A stretch of DNA of 64,000 bases from Bradyrhizobium sp. PSBB068 (GTDB taxonomy: Bacteria > Pseudomonadota > Alphaproteobacteria > Rhizobiales > Xanthobacteraceae): contig CP069300.1 in the NCBI GenBank assembly GCA_016839165.1, positions 2,356,001-2,420,000 of the forward strand, given 5' to 3'. The notes under the pieces are model-generated. The model was not told where the DNA came from and made no database searches. It was given only the letters and a program-made list of their open reading frames with translations. The translations under genes were made by a program, and so were the position numbers. Shown one piece after another: positions 35,002-43,570 of the stretch (positions within the stretch are counted from its first letter, which is position 1; every line of letters begins with the position of its first letter).

Positions 35002-38000
35002 AGCTGTGCAATATCTTCAACGTCGCCATATATTGATCGAGATCGAACCGGTCGACCAGCGTACGCATCTGTTCGACGAAGTCAGCGTGCTCGGGACACT
35101 CGTTGCCGATCTCGTCGAGCTTGAGCTGGATCGCCCTGACATAGCCGAGCTGGCCGAGGCTGATCAGCTCTTCGACATATTTGACCGGCGGGCGCGAACC
35201 ACTCTCGGGCTTCCATTGCGGCGGCGGTGCCTGCTCGGCCTCGTACTGCCACTCGATCTTGAGCAGTTGGCGGATGGTCTCGAGCAGCCGCGGGATGTCG
35301 ATCGGCTTCATCAGATAGCCGTCGTGGAACGGTTGCGCCAGCGGCGCGCCATGGGCTTCCAATGCGCTCGCCGAGATCATCAGGATGCGGGCCTGGTGAT
35401 GGCCTTCGGAGCGCAAGGTTTCGGCGACCGTCCAGCCGTCCATGCCCGCCATCGAGATGTCGAGCAGGAACATGTCCGGCCGGCAATGCTGGGCGAGGGC
35501 AAGGCAGCCGGGCCCGTCCGGCGCGCTGAGCAGGATGAAGCCGAGCGGCGCCAGGATCTCGCGCAGGAGGTCGCGCTGGGTCGGGTCATCGTCGGTGATC
35601 AGGATGGTCTTGCGCGGGCCGTGATAGCCGTAGACGGGTGCATCGACCGGCGCGTCGCGGCGCGGGTTGGTGACCTCGGACAGCAGCAGCTTGACCTTGA
35701 AGGTGCTGCCGGTGCCGACCGTGCTCAAGACCTTGATGTCGCCCCCCATCACGCCGGCGAGCAGGCGGCTGATGGTCAGGCCGAGCCCGGTGCCGGTCTG
35801 CGGCTGGGTGACGCCGAGCGCGCCGCGCTCGAACGGCGCGAAGATCCGCTCGAGGTCGTCGGGCTGGATGCCCGGCCCGGTGTCGATCACCTCGAACTCG
35901 GCGACCGGGCTACGGTAGTGCACCACGAACTGCACCCGACCGGATTGGGTGAACTTGATTGCATTGGATAGCAGGTTGATCAGGATCTGCCGCAGCCGCT
36001 TCTCGTCGGCATAGACCACGACGGGCAGCACGGCCGGCCGCTTGAACACGAAGTCGATGCCTTTTGCCGCAGCTTGCAGGCGGAACATGCCGACCAGCTG
36101 TTCGAGGAAATCGTTCAGCCGCACCTCGTCGCGCGACAGATAGAGCCGGCCGGCCTCGATCTTGGAGATGTCGAGGATGCCGTCGATCAATCCCGACAGA
36201 TGATCAGCGCTGCGGCGGACCACGCGCACCTGCTCGCGCGGCCGCACCTGCAGACTGTCGTCCTGCTCCAGCAGCTGCGCGTAGCCGGAGATCGCATTCA
36301 GCGGCGAGCGAAGCTCGTGGCTGAGGCCCACGACATAGCGGCTCTTGGCGAGATTGGCCGATTCCGCCACTTCCTTGGCGCGCTGCAGCTCGGCGTCGGT
36401 ACGCTTGTGGGCGTCGATTTCCTGGATCAGCAGCGTGGTCTGTCGCCGGGTTTCGGCTTCCGCGGCGCGCCGGCTCTGCTGCGCCAGCACAAACAGCCAG
36501 GCGACGACACCGATGATGATGGTCAGTGCAAAGAACACCTTCCACAGCACGTCGGCCAGCAATTCATTGGCATGCACGGCTGCTGTCGTTTGCAGGTAGA
36601 TCAGGCCGAGCACCAGCGCGACGAGGCCGGCCGAGACCGCGAACACGCCGAGGTAATGTCCGAGTTGCGAGTTGAGGCGGGCGTAGATCGGCTGCGGCAT
36701 CACCTTGCCCAGCGCGTCCGAGACTTGCGCACCGATCCGGCCGTGCGGCTTGCAGAGATCGTGGCAGCGCGCGTCGAGCGAGCAGCACAGGGAACAGATC
36801 GGGCCGGCATAGGCCGGGCAGGCGGCCATGTCCTCGGGCTCGAAGGCATGCTCGCAGATACAGCACTGGATCGATTCAAGGTTCTGCCAGCTCCGCTTCG
36901 GCTTGCGCGCGATGTAGTACTTGCCGTCGGTCGCCCAGGCAATCAGCGGGGCCGTGATGAAGGCGACCGCGAGCGCGACGAAGGCGGACAGCGCCTTCGC
37001 GGTTGGACCGAACAGGCCGTAGAACGCGCTGATCGAGATGACGGTTGCGATCGCCATCGCGCCGACACCGACCGGATTGATGTCGCAGAGATGGGCGCGC
37101 TTGAATTCGATGTGCTGTGGGCGAAGGCCGAGCGGCTTGTTGATGACGAGGTCGGCCACCAGCGCGCCGACCCAGGCGATCGCGACATTGGAGTAGAGCG
37201 CCAGCGTCTGCTCCAGCGCCTTGTAGACGCCGATCTCCATCAACAGCAGCGCGACCACGACGTTGAAGACCAGCCACACCACGCGACCGGGATGCGAGTG
37301 GGTGAGACGGGAGAAGAAGTTCGACCAGGCGATCGAGCCGGCATAGGCATTGGTGACGTTGATCTTGACCTGCGACAGGATCACGAACGTGCCTGTCAGC
37401 GCCATCGCGAGATCCGGCTGCGACAGCACGTAACGGAAAGCTTCGAGATACATGTTCGCCGGCTCGGCGGCATGCTCGGCCGACACGCCGTGGCTGAGCG
37501 CGAAGAAGGCCAGGAACGAGCCGGCCAGCAGCTTCAGCGCGCCGAGCACGATCCAGCCGGGGCCGGCGCCGAGCAGCGCGATCCACCAGGCCTTGCGCGA
37601 GGTGCGGCGGTCGCGCGGCAGGAAGCGCAGGAAGTCGACCTGCTCGCCGATCTGCGCCACCAGCGCGAACACGACGGAGGCCGCGGTGCCGAACAGCAGA
37701 AGGTCGAGATTGCCCGCGGGATCGCCGTGCTCGCCGGCGAATTTGCGCCACTCGGTGAAGGAATGCGGATTGGCCCAGGCGATCGCCGCGAACGGCATGA
37801 TGTGGAGGATGATCCACAGCGGCTGGGTCCAGAGCTGGAACCGGCTGATCAGCGTGATGCCGTAGATGACAAGCGGAATGATCACGACCGCGCTGATCAG
37901 GTAGCCGATCGGCCGCGGAATGCCGAAGCACATATCGAGCGCGCTGGCCAGGATCACCGCCTCGATCGCGAAGAAGATGAAGGTGAAGGAGGCGTAGATC

Positions 38001-38380
38001 AGCGAGGTGATGGTCGAGCCGATATAGCCGAAGCCGGCCCCGCGGGTCAGGAGGTCGATGTCGATGCCGCTCTTCGCGGCATGGTAGGCGATCGGCAGCC
38101 CGCACAGGAAGATGATGACGCTGACGACCAGGATCGCGGCGGAGGCGTTCATCGCGCCATAGTTCAGCGTGATGGTGCCGCCGATCGCCTCCAGCGCCAG
38201 GAAGGAGATCGCGCCGAGCGCGGTGTTGGCGACGCGCGCGGCGGACCAGCGCCGCGCGCTCTTGGCCGTGAAGCGCAGCGCGTAGTCTTCCAGCGTCTGG
38301 TTGGCGACCCATTGATTGTATTGGCGCCTGACGCGGTCTATCCGCTGCCGCCCTGCCACTCGCTCAAACTCCTGGTCCAC
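34991..38380 (-). CDS. Hybrid histidine kinase fused to an NCS1 nucleobase-transporter domain
   Basis: This membrane sensor has 1129 residues. Residues about 30-490 form an NCS1 (cytosine/purine/allantoin) permease-like domain with about twelve hydrophobic segments (GYIGSTITSLIYASFTFIFF). A Cys-rich segment at 506-543 holds nine cysteines (CCIC, CPAY, CSLCC, CHDLC) and may bind zinc or an Fe-S cluster. Two more membrane helices follow (577-597, 613-633), then the dimerisation domain with His688 in SHELRSPLN, an ATPase domain (about 790-900, NLLSNAIKF, DTGPGIQ, GTGLGL) and a receiver (about 925-1040, Asp974). The C-terminal 90 residues may be a phosphotransfer or linker region. It probably senses a nitrogenous solute or its flux and controls the divergent fmd-type operon. 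Confidence 0.93.
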   Translation of the reverse strand: MDQEFERVAGRQRIDRVRRQYNQWVANQTLEDYALRFTAKSARRWSAARVANTALGAISFLALEAIGGTITLNYGAMNASAAILVVSVIIFLCGLPIAYHAAKSGIDIDLLTRGAGFGYIGSTITSLIYASFTFIFFAIEAVILASALDMCFGIPRPIGYLISAVVIIPLVIYGITLISRFQLWTQPLWIILHIMPFAAIAWANPHSFTEWRKFAGEHGDPAGNLDLLLFGTAASVVFALVAQIGEQVDFLRFLPRDRRTSRKAWWIALLGAGPGWIVLGALKLLAGSFLAFFALSHGVSAEHAAEPANMYLEAFRYVLSQPDLAMALTGTFVILSQVKINVTNAYAGSIAWSNFFSRLTHSHPGRVVWLVFNVVVALLLMEIGVYKALEQTLALYSNVAIAWVGALVADLVINKPLGLRPQHIEFKRAHLCDINPVGVGAMAIATVISISAFYGLFGPTAKALSAFVALAVAFITAPLIAWATDGKYYIARKPKRSWQNLESIQCCICEHAFEPEDMAACPAYAGPICSLCCSLDARCHDLCKPHGRIGAQVSDALGKVMPQPIYARLNSQLGHYLGVFAVSAGLVALVLGLIYLQTTAAVHANELLADVLWKVFFALTIIIGVVAWLFVLAQQSRRAAEAETRRQTTLLIQEIDAHKRTDAELQRAKEVAESANLAKSRYVVGLSHELRSPLNAISGYAQLLEQDDSLQVRPREQVRVVRRSADHLSGLIDGILDISKIEAGRLYLSRDEVRLNDFLEQLVGMFRLQAAAKGIDFVFKRPAVLPVVVYADEKRLRQILINLLSNAIKFTQSGRVQFVVHYRSPVAEFEVIDTGPGIQPDDLERIFAPFERGALGVTQPQTGTGLGLTISRLLAGVMGGDIKVLSTVGTGSTFKVKLLLSEVTNPRRDAPVDAPVYGYHGPRKTILITDDDPTQRDLLREILAPLGFILLSAPDGPGCLALAQHCRPDMFLLDISMAGMDGWTVAETLRSEGHHQARILMISASALEAHGAPLAQPFHDGYLMKPIDIPRLLETIRQLLKIEWQYEAEQAPPPQWKPESGSRPPVKYVEELISLGQLGYVRAIQLKLDEIGNECPEHADFVEQMRTLVDRFDLDQYMATLKILHSYDH

Positions 38381-38430
38381 GATGCGCTGATCGCGGGCAA
38401 ATCCCGTACCAAAAACCTACGTCGCTATTT

Positions 38431-38471
38431 TGCGGTGCAGTATACGCGATCTCACGTATCAGTGCGCCGCA
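38431..38471. promoter_or_regulatory. Large operator-like dyad between kinase and amide operon
   Basis: The core arms ATACG (38442-38446) and CGTAT (38455-38459) are flanked by TGCGG (38431-38435) and CCGCA (38467-38471), all centred near 38451. T-rich and A-rich ends (TTTT before, AAAA after) extend the symmetry imperfectly. It lies in the 148-bp divergent gap and is the best candidate site for the LuxR-type regulator encoded at 34075. Confidence 0.5.
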
Positions 38472-38528
38472 CAAAAGTAAGCAATCCTCGCCTCATCAAT
38501 AAGCGTTCTCGAACCAGATGGGGTGCTC

Positions 38529-39791
38529 ATGTCAGACGAAACAAAACCAGGACTGCAGTCTCCGCTCCGCCGCAAGCTCTTGATGGGAATGGCGGCATTG
38601 CCGGCCATGTCGATGCTGGGCCGTCCGGCCTTTGCCGACGTTCCTGCAACTTCCGCGGTCAACACCACCGGTCTTGCAGTCACTAATAGCGAAGTCACGG
38701 TCGGCATCCTGCACTCCGTCACCGGCACCATGGCGATCTCCGAGACCGGCTCGGTCGAGGCCGAGAAGCTCGCGATCGAGCAGATCAACGCCGCCGGCGG
38801 CGTGCTCGGGCGCAAGATCAAGTTCATCCAGGAGGACGGCGCGAGCGACTGGCCGACCTTCGCGGAAAAGGCGAAAAAGCTCCTGGTCAACGACAAATGC
38901 GCCGCCGTGATGGGCTGCTGGACCTCGGCCTCGCGCAAGGCGGTGCTGCCGGTGTTCGAGCAGTACAACGGCATGCTGTACTACCCGACCTTCTACGAAG
39001 GCCTCGAGCAGTCCAAGAACGTGATCTACACCGGCCAGGAGGCGACGCAGCAGATCATCGCCGGCCTCGACTGGGTCAACAAGACCAAGGGCGCCAAGAG
39101 CTTCTACCTGCTCGGCTCGGACTACATCTGGCCGCGCACCTCGAACAAGATCGCGCGCAAGCACATCGAAAACCACCTGCAGGGCTGCAAGGTGGTCGGC
39201 GAGGAATACTTCCCGCTCGGCTCGACCCAGTTCAACTCGGTCATCAACAAGATCAAGCTGACCAAGCCGGACGTGATCTACGCCATCATCGTCGGCGGCT
39301 CCAACGTCGCGTTCTACAAGCAGCTCAAGGCGGCCGGCATCGACCTGTCGAAGCAGACGCTGCTGACCATCTCGGTCACCGAGGACGAGATCGACGGCAT
39401 CGGCGGCGAGAACATCGCGGGCGCCTATGCCTGCATGAAGTATTTCCAGTCGCTCGACAATCCGAACAACAAGGCCTTCGTGCCGGCGTTCAAGAAGATG
39501 TGGGGCGAGAAGACCGTGATCGGCGACGTCACCCAGGCTGCCTATCTCGGCCCGTGGCTGTGGAAACTGACGGTGGAGAAGGCGGGCTCCTTCGACATCG
39601 ACAAGATCGCGGCGGCTTCCCCCGGCGTCGAGTTCAAGGGTGCGCCGGAAGGTTATGTGCGGATTCACGAGAACCATCACCTCTGGTCGAAGACCCGCGT
39701 CGGCCGCGCCAAGGCCGATGGCCAGTATGAGCTGATCTACGAGACCGCCGATCTCGTCGAGCCGGATCCATTCCCCAAGGGCTACCAGTGA
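38529..39791 (+). CDS. Urea/amide-type ABC transporter substrate-binding protein (UrtA/FmdD-like)
   Basis: This periplasmic binding protein belongs to the UrtA/AmiC group of type I periplasmic proteins. The 420 residues carry a signal with RRKLLMGMAALPAM and a cleavage near RPAFA; the two arginines suggest possible Tat export. The family pattern is clear: VGILHSVTGTMAISETGSVE, WTSASRKAVLPVFEQYNGML, YYPTFYEGLEQSKNVIYTG. GTG 38523 is an alternative start. The four transporter genes and formamidase follow, so formamide or a short amide is the likely ligand, with urea the alternative. Confidence 0.88.
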   Translation: MSDETKPGLQSPLRRKLLMGMAALPAMSMLGRPAFADVPATSAVNTTGLAVTNSEVTVGILHSVTGTMAISETGSVEAEKLAIEQINAAGGVLGRKIKFIQEDGASDWPTFAEKAKKLLVNDKCAAVMGCWTSASRKAVLPVFEQYNGMLYYPTFYEGLEQSKNVIYTGQEATQQIIAGLDWVNKTKGAKSFYLLGSDYIWPRTSNKIARKHIENHLQGCKVVGEEYFPLGSTQFNSVINKIKLTKPDVIYAIIVGGSNVAFYKQLKAAGIDLSKQTLLTISVTEDEIDGIGGENIAGAYACMKYFQSLDNPNNKAFVPAFKKMWGEKTVIGDVTQAAYLGPWLWKLTVEKAGSFDIDKIAAASPGVEFKGAPEGYVRIHENHHLWSKTRVGRAKADGQYELIYETADLVEPDPFPKGYQ

Positions 39792-39862
39792 GGCCGCGCG
39801 CCTGAGCGCAGGTCACATCAACGCATCGCGGCGTGGACGTCACCGCCCACGCCGCCGATCGG

Positions 39863-39883
39863 GCGCCGCGCGCGTCGCGGCGC
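39863..39883 (+). other. GC-rich hairpin between binding protein and permease
   Basis: GCGCCGCG (39863-39870) and CGCGGCGC (39876-39883) pair perfectly around CGCGT, 72 bp after the binding-protein stop. It probably stabilises the upstream mRNA so that binding protein exceeds permease. A similar hairpin sits at the same place in the second operon (58082-58108). Confidence 0.5.
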
Positions 39884-39908
39884 ATGCCCCTGGACTGGAG
39901 GACGACAG

Positions 39909-40835
39909 ATGTTCGGCGACTATTCGATCAGTGATCTCGGCGCCATCCTTGCGATGCAGGGATTTGCCGGGCTCATCCTGTTCTCCGTCTACGTGCTGAT
40001 GGCACTCGGGCTTGCCATCATCTTCGGCCAGATGGGCGTCATCAACATGGCGCACGGCGAGTTCATGATCCTGGGGGCCTACGTCACCTGGATGACCTCG
40101 AACGCGGTGCAGCACGCCGCGCCCTGGCTGTTCCCCGGCTACTTCTTCATCGCGATGATCCTGGCGTTCATCGCCTCCGGCGCGCTCGGCATGCTGGTGG
40201 AGTGGGCGCTGATCCGCCATCTCTACAAACGTCCGCTCGATACGCTGCTGGCGACCTGGGGCCTCAGCCTGATCCTGCAGCAGGCCTACCGCTCGATCTT
40301 CGGCGCACGCGAAGTCGGCGTCGAGCTGCCGGAATGGATGATGGGCTCCTGGCAGGCTACCGACTCCATCCAGATCCCGATCAACGGCATGTTCGTGATG
40401 GCGCTGACCATCCTGATCACGATCGCGGTCTCCTACGTGCTGTTCTGGTCGAACTGGGGCAAGCAGGTGCGCGCCGTGGTGCAGAACCGCGTGATGGCAG
40501 GCGCCGTCGGCATCAATACCGAGAAGGTCGATCGTTACACCTTTGGTCTTGGCTGCGGCATCGCCGGGATCGCCGGCTCAGCCTTCACCATGATCGGCTC
40601 GACCGGGCCAACCGCCGGCCAGCTCTACATCGTCGACACCTTCCTGGTCGTCGTGTTCGGCGGCGCCGCCTCGCTGTTCGGCACCATCGCCTCCGCCTTC
40701 TCGATCTCGCAGACCCAATCGACGCTGGAATTCTTCCTGTCGGGTTCGATGGCCAAGGTGATCACGCTGTTGACCATCGTCGCGATCCTGATGGTGCGTC
40801 CGCAGGGGCTGTTCGCGCTCAAGGTCCGCAAATAA
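39909..40835 (+). CDS. Urea/amide-type ABC transporter permease 1 (UrtB/FmdE-like)
   Basis: This inner-membrane permease of the LivH/UrtB family has 308 residues and about eight to nine hydrophobic segments. Characteristic segments are MGVINMAHGEFMILGAYVTW and TLLATWGLSLILQQAYRSIFG, and the short cytoplasmic loop GKQVRAVVQNRVMAGAVGIN. TGGAGG lies 8 bases before the ATG. The partner permease begins 17 bp after its stop. Confidence 0.9.
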   Translation: MFGDYSISDLGAILAMQGFAGLILFSVYVLMALGLAIIFGQMGVINMAHGEFMILGAYVTWMTSNAVQHAAPWLFPGYFFIAMILAFIASGALGMLVEWALIRHLYKRPLDTLLATWGLSLILQQAYRSIFGAREVGVELPEWMMGSWQATDSIQIPINGMFVMALTILITIAVSYVLFWSNWGKQVRAVVQNRVMAGAVGINTEKVDRYTFGLGCGIAGIAGSAFTMIGSTGPTAGQLYIVDTFLVVVFGGAASLFGTIASAFSISQTQSTLEFFLSGSMAKVITLLTIVAILMVRPQGLFALKVRK

Positions 40836-40852
40836 GAACAAGCAGGCTGGTC

Positions 40853-41986
40853 ATGATCAACTCGCGCTTTTTCAATCGCTCCGAACTGCTCGGCTTCCTG
40901 GCGCTCGCGGTGCTGCTGTTTCTGATCCTGCCGCTGTCGCTGGACATCTTCCGCCTCAATCTGGTCGCCAAATATTTGACCTACGCCTTCGTCGGCATCG
41001 GCCTCGTGCTGTGCTGGGGCTATGGCGGCATCCTGAGCCTGGGGCAGGGCGTGTTCTTCGGCCTCGGCGGCTACTGCATGGCGATGTACCTCAAGCTCGA
41101 GGCATCCTCGGTCGCGAACACCAAGATCCAGTCGACGCCGGGCATCCCGGACTTCATGGACTGGAACCAGCTCACCTCGCTGCCCTTCTTCTGGAAGCCG
41201 TTCCACAGCTTCCCGATAACGCTGCTGGCGATCCTGCTGGTTCCCGCGTTCTTCGCGCTGATCATCGGCGCTGCGATGTTCAAGCGCCGGGTCGGCGGCG
41301 TCTATTTCGCGATCATCACGCAGGCGATCGCCGCGATCCTCACCATCCTGATCGTGGGGCAGCAGGGCTACACCGGCGGCATCAACGGCATCACCGATTT
41401 GCGCACGCTGCACGGCTGGGACATCCGCACCGATCACGCCAAGTTCATTCTGTATTTCGTCGAGGTTGTGCTGCTGTTCGGATGCATCGTCGCCGCGCAA
41501 TTCATCCGGCTGACAAAACTCGGGCGCATCCTGGTGGCGATGCGGGAGCAGGAGGACCGTGTGCGCTTCTCCGGTTATAGCGTCGCCAACTTCAAGATCT
41601 TCGCGTTCTGTGCCGCGGCGGTGTTCGCTGCGATCGGCGGCGCCATGTTCACGCTCGAGGTCGGCTTCATGTCGCCGTCCTTCGTCGGCATCGTGCCGTC
41701 GATCGAGATGGTGATCTACACCGCGGTCGGTGGCCGGATGTCGATCTTCGGCGCGGTCTGGGGTGCACTCTTGGTCAATTTCGCCAAGACCAGTCTCTCG
41801 GAATCCTTCCCGCAGCTCTGGCTGTTCGGCCTCGGCGCGCTGTTCATCGCGGTCGTGCTGGCGTTCCCGAACGGGCTCTCCGGCATCTGGGCGGACCACA
41901 TCCAGCCCCGCATCGATCGCCTTTTGTCATCACGCAAATCGAAATCGGCGGCCGGCATGATCGCCGACGGCGCACCGGCCGAGTGA
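40853..41986 (+). CDS. Urea/amide-type ABC transporter permease 2 (UrtC/FmdF-like)
   Basis: This inner-membrane permease of the LivM/UrtC family has 377 residues and about ten hydrophobic segments. Recognisable parts are CWGYGGILSLGQGVFFGLGG, GQQGYTGGINGITDL and VAMREQEDRVRFSGYSVANF. The last 25 residues are a variable polar tail. ATG 40853 begins at MINSRFFNRSELLGF; upstream in-frame sequence belongs to the preceding gene. The ATPase gene follows after 12 bp with GAGGAGGG as ribosome binding site. Confidence 0.9.
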   Translation: MINSRFFNRSELLGFLALAVLLFLILPLSLDIFRLNLVAKYLTYAFVGIGLVLCWGYGGILSLGQGVFFGLGGYCMAMYLKLEASSVANTKIQSTPGIPDFMDWNQLTSLPFFWKPFHSFPITLLAILLVPAFFALIIGAAMFKRRVGGVYFAIITQAIAAILTILIVGQQGYTGGINGITDLRTLHGWDIRTDHAKFILYFVEVVLLFGCIVAAQFIRLTKLGRILVAMREQEDRVRFSGYSVANFKIFAFCAAAVFAAIGGAMFTLEVGFMSPSFVGIVPSIEMVIYTAVGGRMSIFGAVWGALLVNFAKTSLSESFPQLWLFGLGALFIAVVLAFPNGLSGIWADHIQPRIDRLLSSRKSKSAAGMIADGAPAE

Positions 41987-41998
41987 GGAGGGACCATC

Positions 41999-42754
41999 AT
42001 GCTCGTCGGCCATCAGCCCAAAGACTTCCTGCTCGCGGTTTCCGGTCTCACCGTGTCCTTTGACGGCTTCAAGGCGGTGAACGATCTCTCCTTCTATGTC
42101 GAGGAGAACGAGATCCGCGTCATCATCGGCCCGAACGGTGCCGGCAAGACCACGGTGCTCGACCTGATCTGCGGCAAGACCCGTGCCACGTCAGGCTCGA
42201 TCCAGTTCCGCGGCCAGGAGCTGACCAAGCTGCGCGAGAACGAGATCGTGCAGGCGGGGGTGGGTCGCAAGTTCCAGACGCCGTCGGTGTTCGAGGATCT
42301 GACGGTTTTCGAGAACCTCGAGATTTCCTTTCCGCGCGGCCGCACCGTGTTCGGCTCGCTGACCTTCCAGCGTGACGACACCGTCAAGCAGCGGGTCGAG
42401 GAGGTCGCCGAGATGATCTTCCTCAAGGATCGCCTCGACACCTATGCCGACCAGCTCAGCCACGGCCAGAAGCAGTGGCTGGAGATCGGCATGCTGCTGA
42501 TCCAGGATCCGGACCTCCTGATGCTCGACGAGCCGGTGGCGGGGATGAGCGTGTCCGAGCGCGCCAAGACCGCAGAACTGCTCAACCGCATCATCAAGGA
42601 CCGCTCGGTGCTGGTGATCGAGCACGACATGAAGTTCGTCGAGGACATCGCGCACAAGGTCACGGTGCTGCACCAGGGCCAGATCCTGTCCGAGGGGACC
42701 ATGGAGCACGTCAAGAACGATCCCAAGGTGATCGAAGTGTATCTGGGGCATTGA
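41999..42754 (+). CDS. Urea/amide-type ABC transporter ATPase 1 (UrtD-like)
   Basis: This LivG/UrtD-class cytoplasmic ATPase has 251 residues. Walker A GPNGAGKTT is near 44-52, the signature LSHGQKQWLEIGMLL (SHGQ in place of SGGQ, as in UrtD) and Walker B LLMLDEPVAGMS follow, and the switch His is in VIEHDMKFV. It is the fourth gene of the operon. A REP-like hairpin separates it from the second ATPase gene. Confidence 0.92.
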   Translation: MLVGHQPKDFLLAVSGLTVSFDGFKAVNDLSFYVEENEIRVIIGPNGAGKTTVLDLICGKTRATSGSIQFRGQELTKLRENEIVQAGVGRKFQTPSVFEDLTVFENLEISFPRGRTVFGSLTFQRDDTVKQRVEEVAEMIFLKDRLDTYADQLSHGQKQWLEIGMLLIQDPDLLMLDEPVAGMSVSERAKTAELLNRIIKDRSVLVIEHDMKFVEDIAHKVTVLHQGQILSEGTMEHVKNDPKVIEVYLGH

Positions 42755-42794
42755 TCGATGATCGAAACGCCACGAGCGGCAGACGCGCACTCGG

Positions 42795-42823
42795 TTCACC
42801 TCTCCCCGTCGGGGAGAGGTGAA
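42795..42823. repeat. REP-like palindrome inside the amide operon
   Basis: The arms TTCACCTCTCCCC (42795-42807) and GGGGAGAGGTGAA (42811-42823) are perfectly complementary around GTC. This CACCTCTCCCC palindrome is a common dispersed repeat in Bradyrhizobium. Here it sits between two ATPase genes of one operon and may act on mRNA stability. Confidence 0.75.
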
Positions 42824-42848
42824 GACAACCCGGCAATAGAGGACGCAC

Positions 42849-43538
42849 ATGCTGGCAATCAATGATCTTCACGTCGCCTACGGCCAGAGCGAGGTGCTGC
42901 ACGGCCTCAACGTCAAGGTCGCGGCCAACGAGATCGTCGCGATCATGGGCCGCAACGGCATGGGCAAGACCACGCTGATGAAATCGCTGATGGGCATCTT
43001 GCCGGCCAAGAGCGGCAAGGTGACCATGGACGGCACCGAGCTCGGCGCGATGAAGAGCTACGAGCGGGTGGCGAAGGGGCTCGCCTACGTGCCGCAGGGC
43101 CGGATGATCTTCTCCACCATGACGGTGAAGGAGAACATCGAGACCGGCCTTGTGGTGTCAGGCGACTCCGAGGTGCCCGGCGACATCTACGAGCTGTTCC
43201 CCGTGCTGCTGGAGATGAAGGGCCGCCGCGGCGGCAATCTCTCCGGCGGACAACAGCAGCAGCTCGCGATCGCCCGCGCGCTGGCGACCAGGCCAAAAGT
43301 GCTGCTGCTCGACGAGCCGACCGAAGGCATTCAGCCGTCGATCATCAAGGACATGGCGCGCACCCTGAAACGGATCCGCGACGAGCGGGGGCTGTCGATC
43401 GTGGTCTCCGAGCAGGTGCTGAGCTTCGCGCTCGACATCGCCGACCGCGTGCTCGTCATCGAGAACGGCGAGATCGTCCGCGACGATCCGCGCGCTGGCG
43501 TCGATGCCGCGCAGATCTCAAAATATCTGTCTGTGTAA
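42849..43538 (+). CDS. Urea/amide-type ABC transporter ATPase 2 (UrtE-like)
   Basis: This LivF/UrtE-class ATPase has 229 residues. Walker A GRNGMGKTT is near 34-42, followed by AYVPQGRMIFSTMTVKENI, NLSGGQQQQLAIARALA and LLLDEPTEGIQPSII. The EGIQP text after Walker B is typical of UrtE proteins. Formamidase fmdA follows after 32 bp. Confidence 0.92.
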   Translation: MLAINDLHVAYGQSEVLHGLNVKVAANEIVAIMGRNGMGKTTLMKSLMGILPAKSGKVTMDGTELGAMKSYERVAKGLAYVPQGRMIFSTMTVKENIETGLVVSGDSEVPGDIYELFPVLLEMKGRRGGNLSGGQQQQLAIARALATRPKVLLLDEPTEGIQPSIIKDMARTLKRIRDERGLSIVVSEQVLSFALDIADRVLVIENGEIVRDDPRAGVDAAQISKYLSV

Positions 43539-43570
43539 CCAACCACCAGTAAGCGAAGGGGAGCAATGCG

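Noticed and set aside
36074..38686. Open frame of 870 codons on the plus strand opposite the histidine kinase
   Set aside because: It mirrors the transporter and kinase codons and shows no domain.
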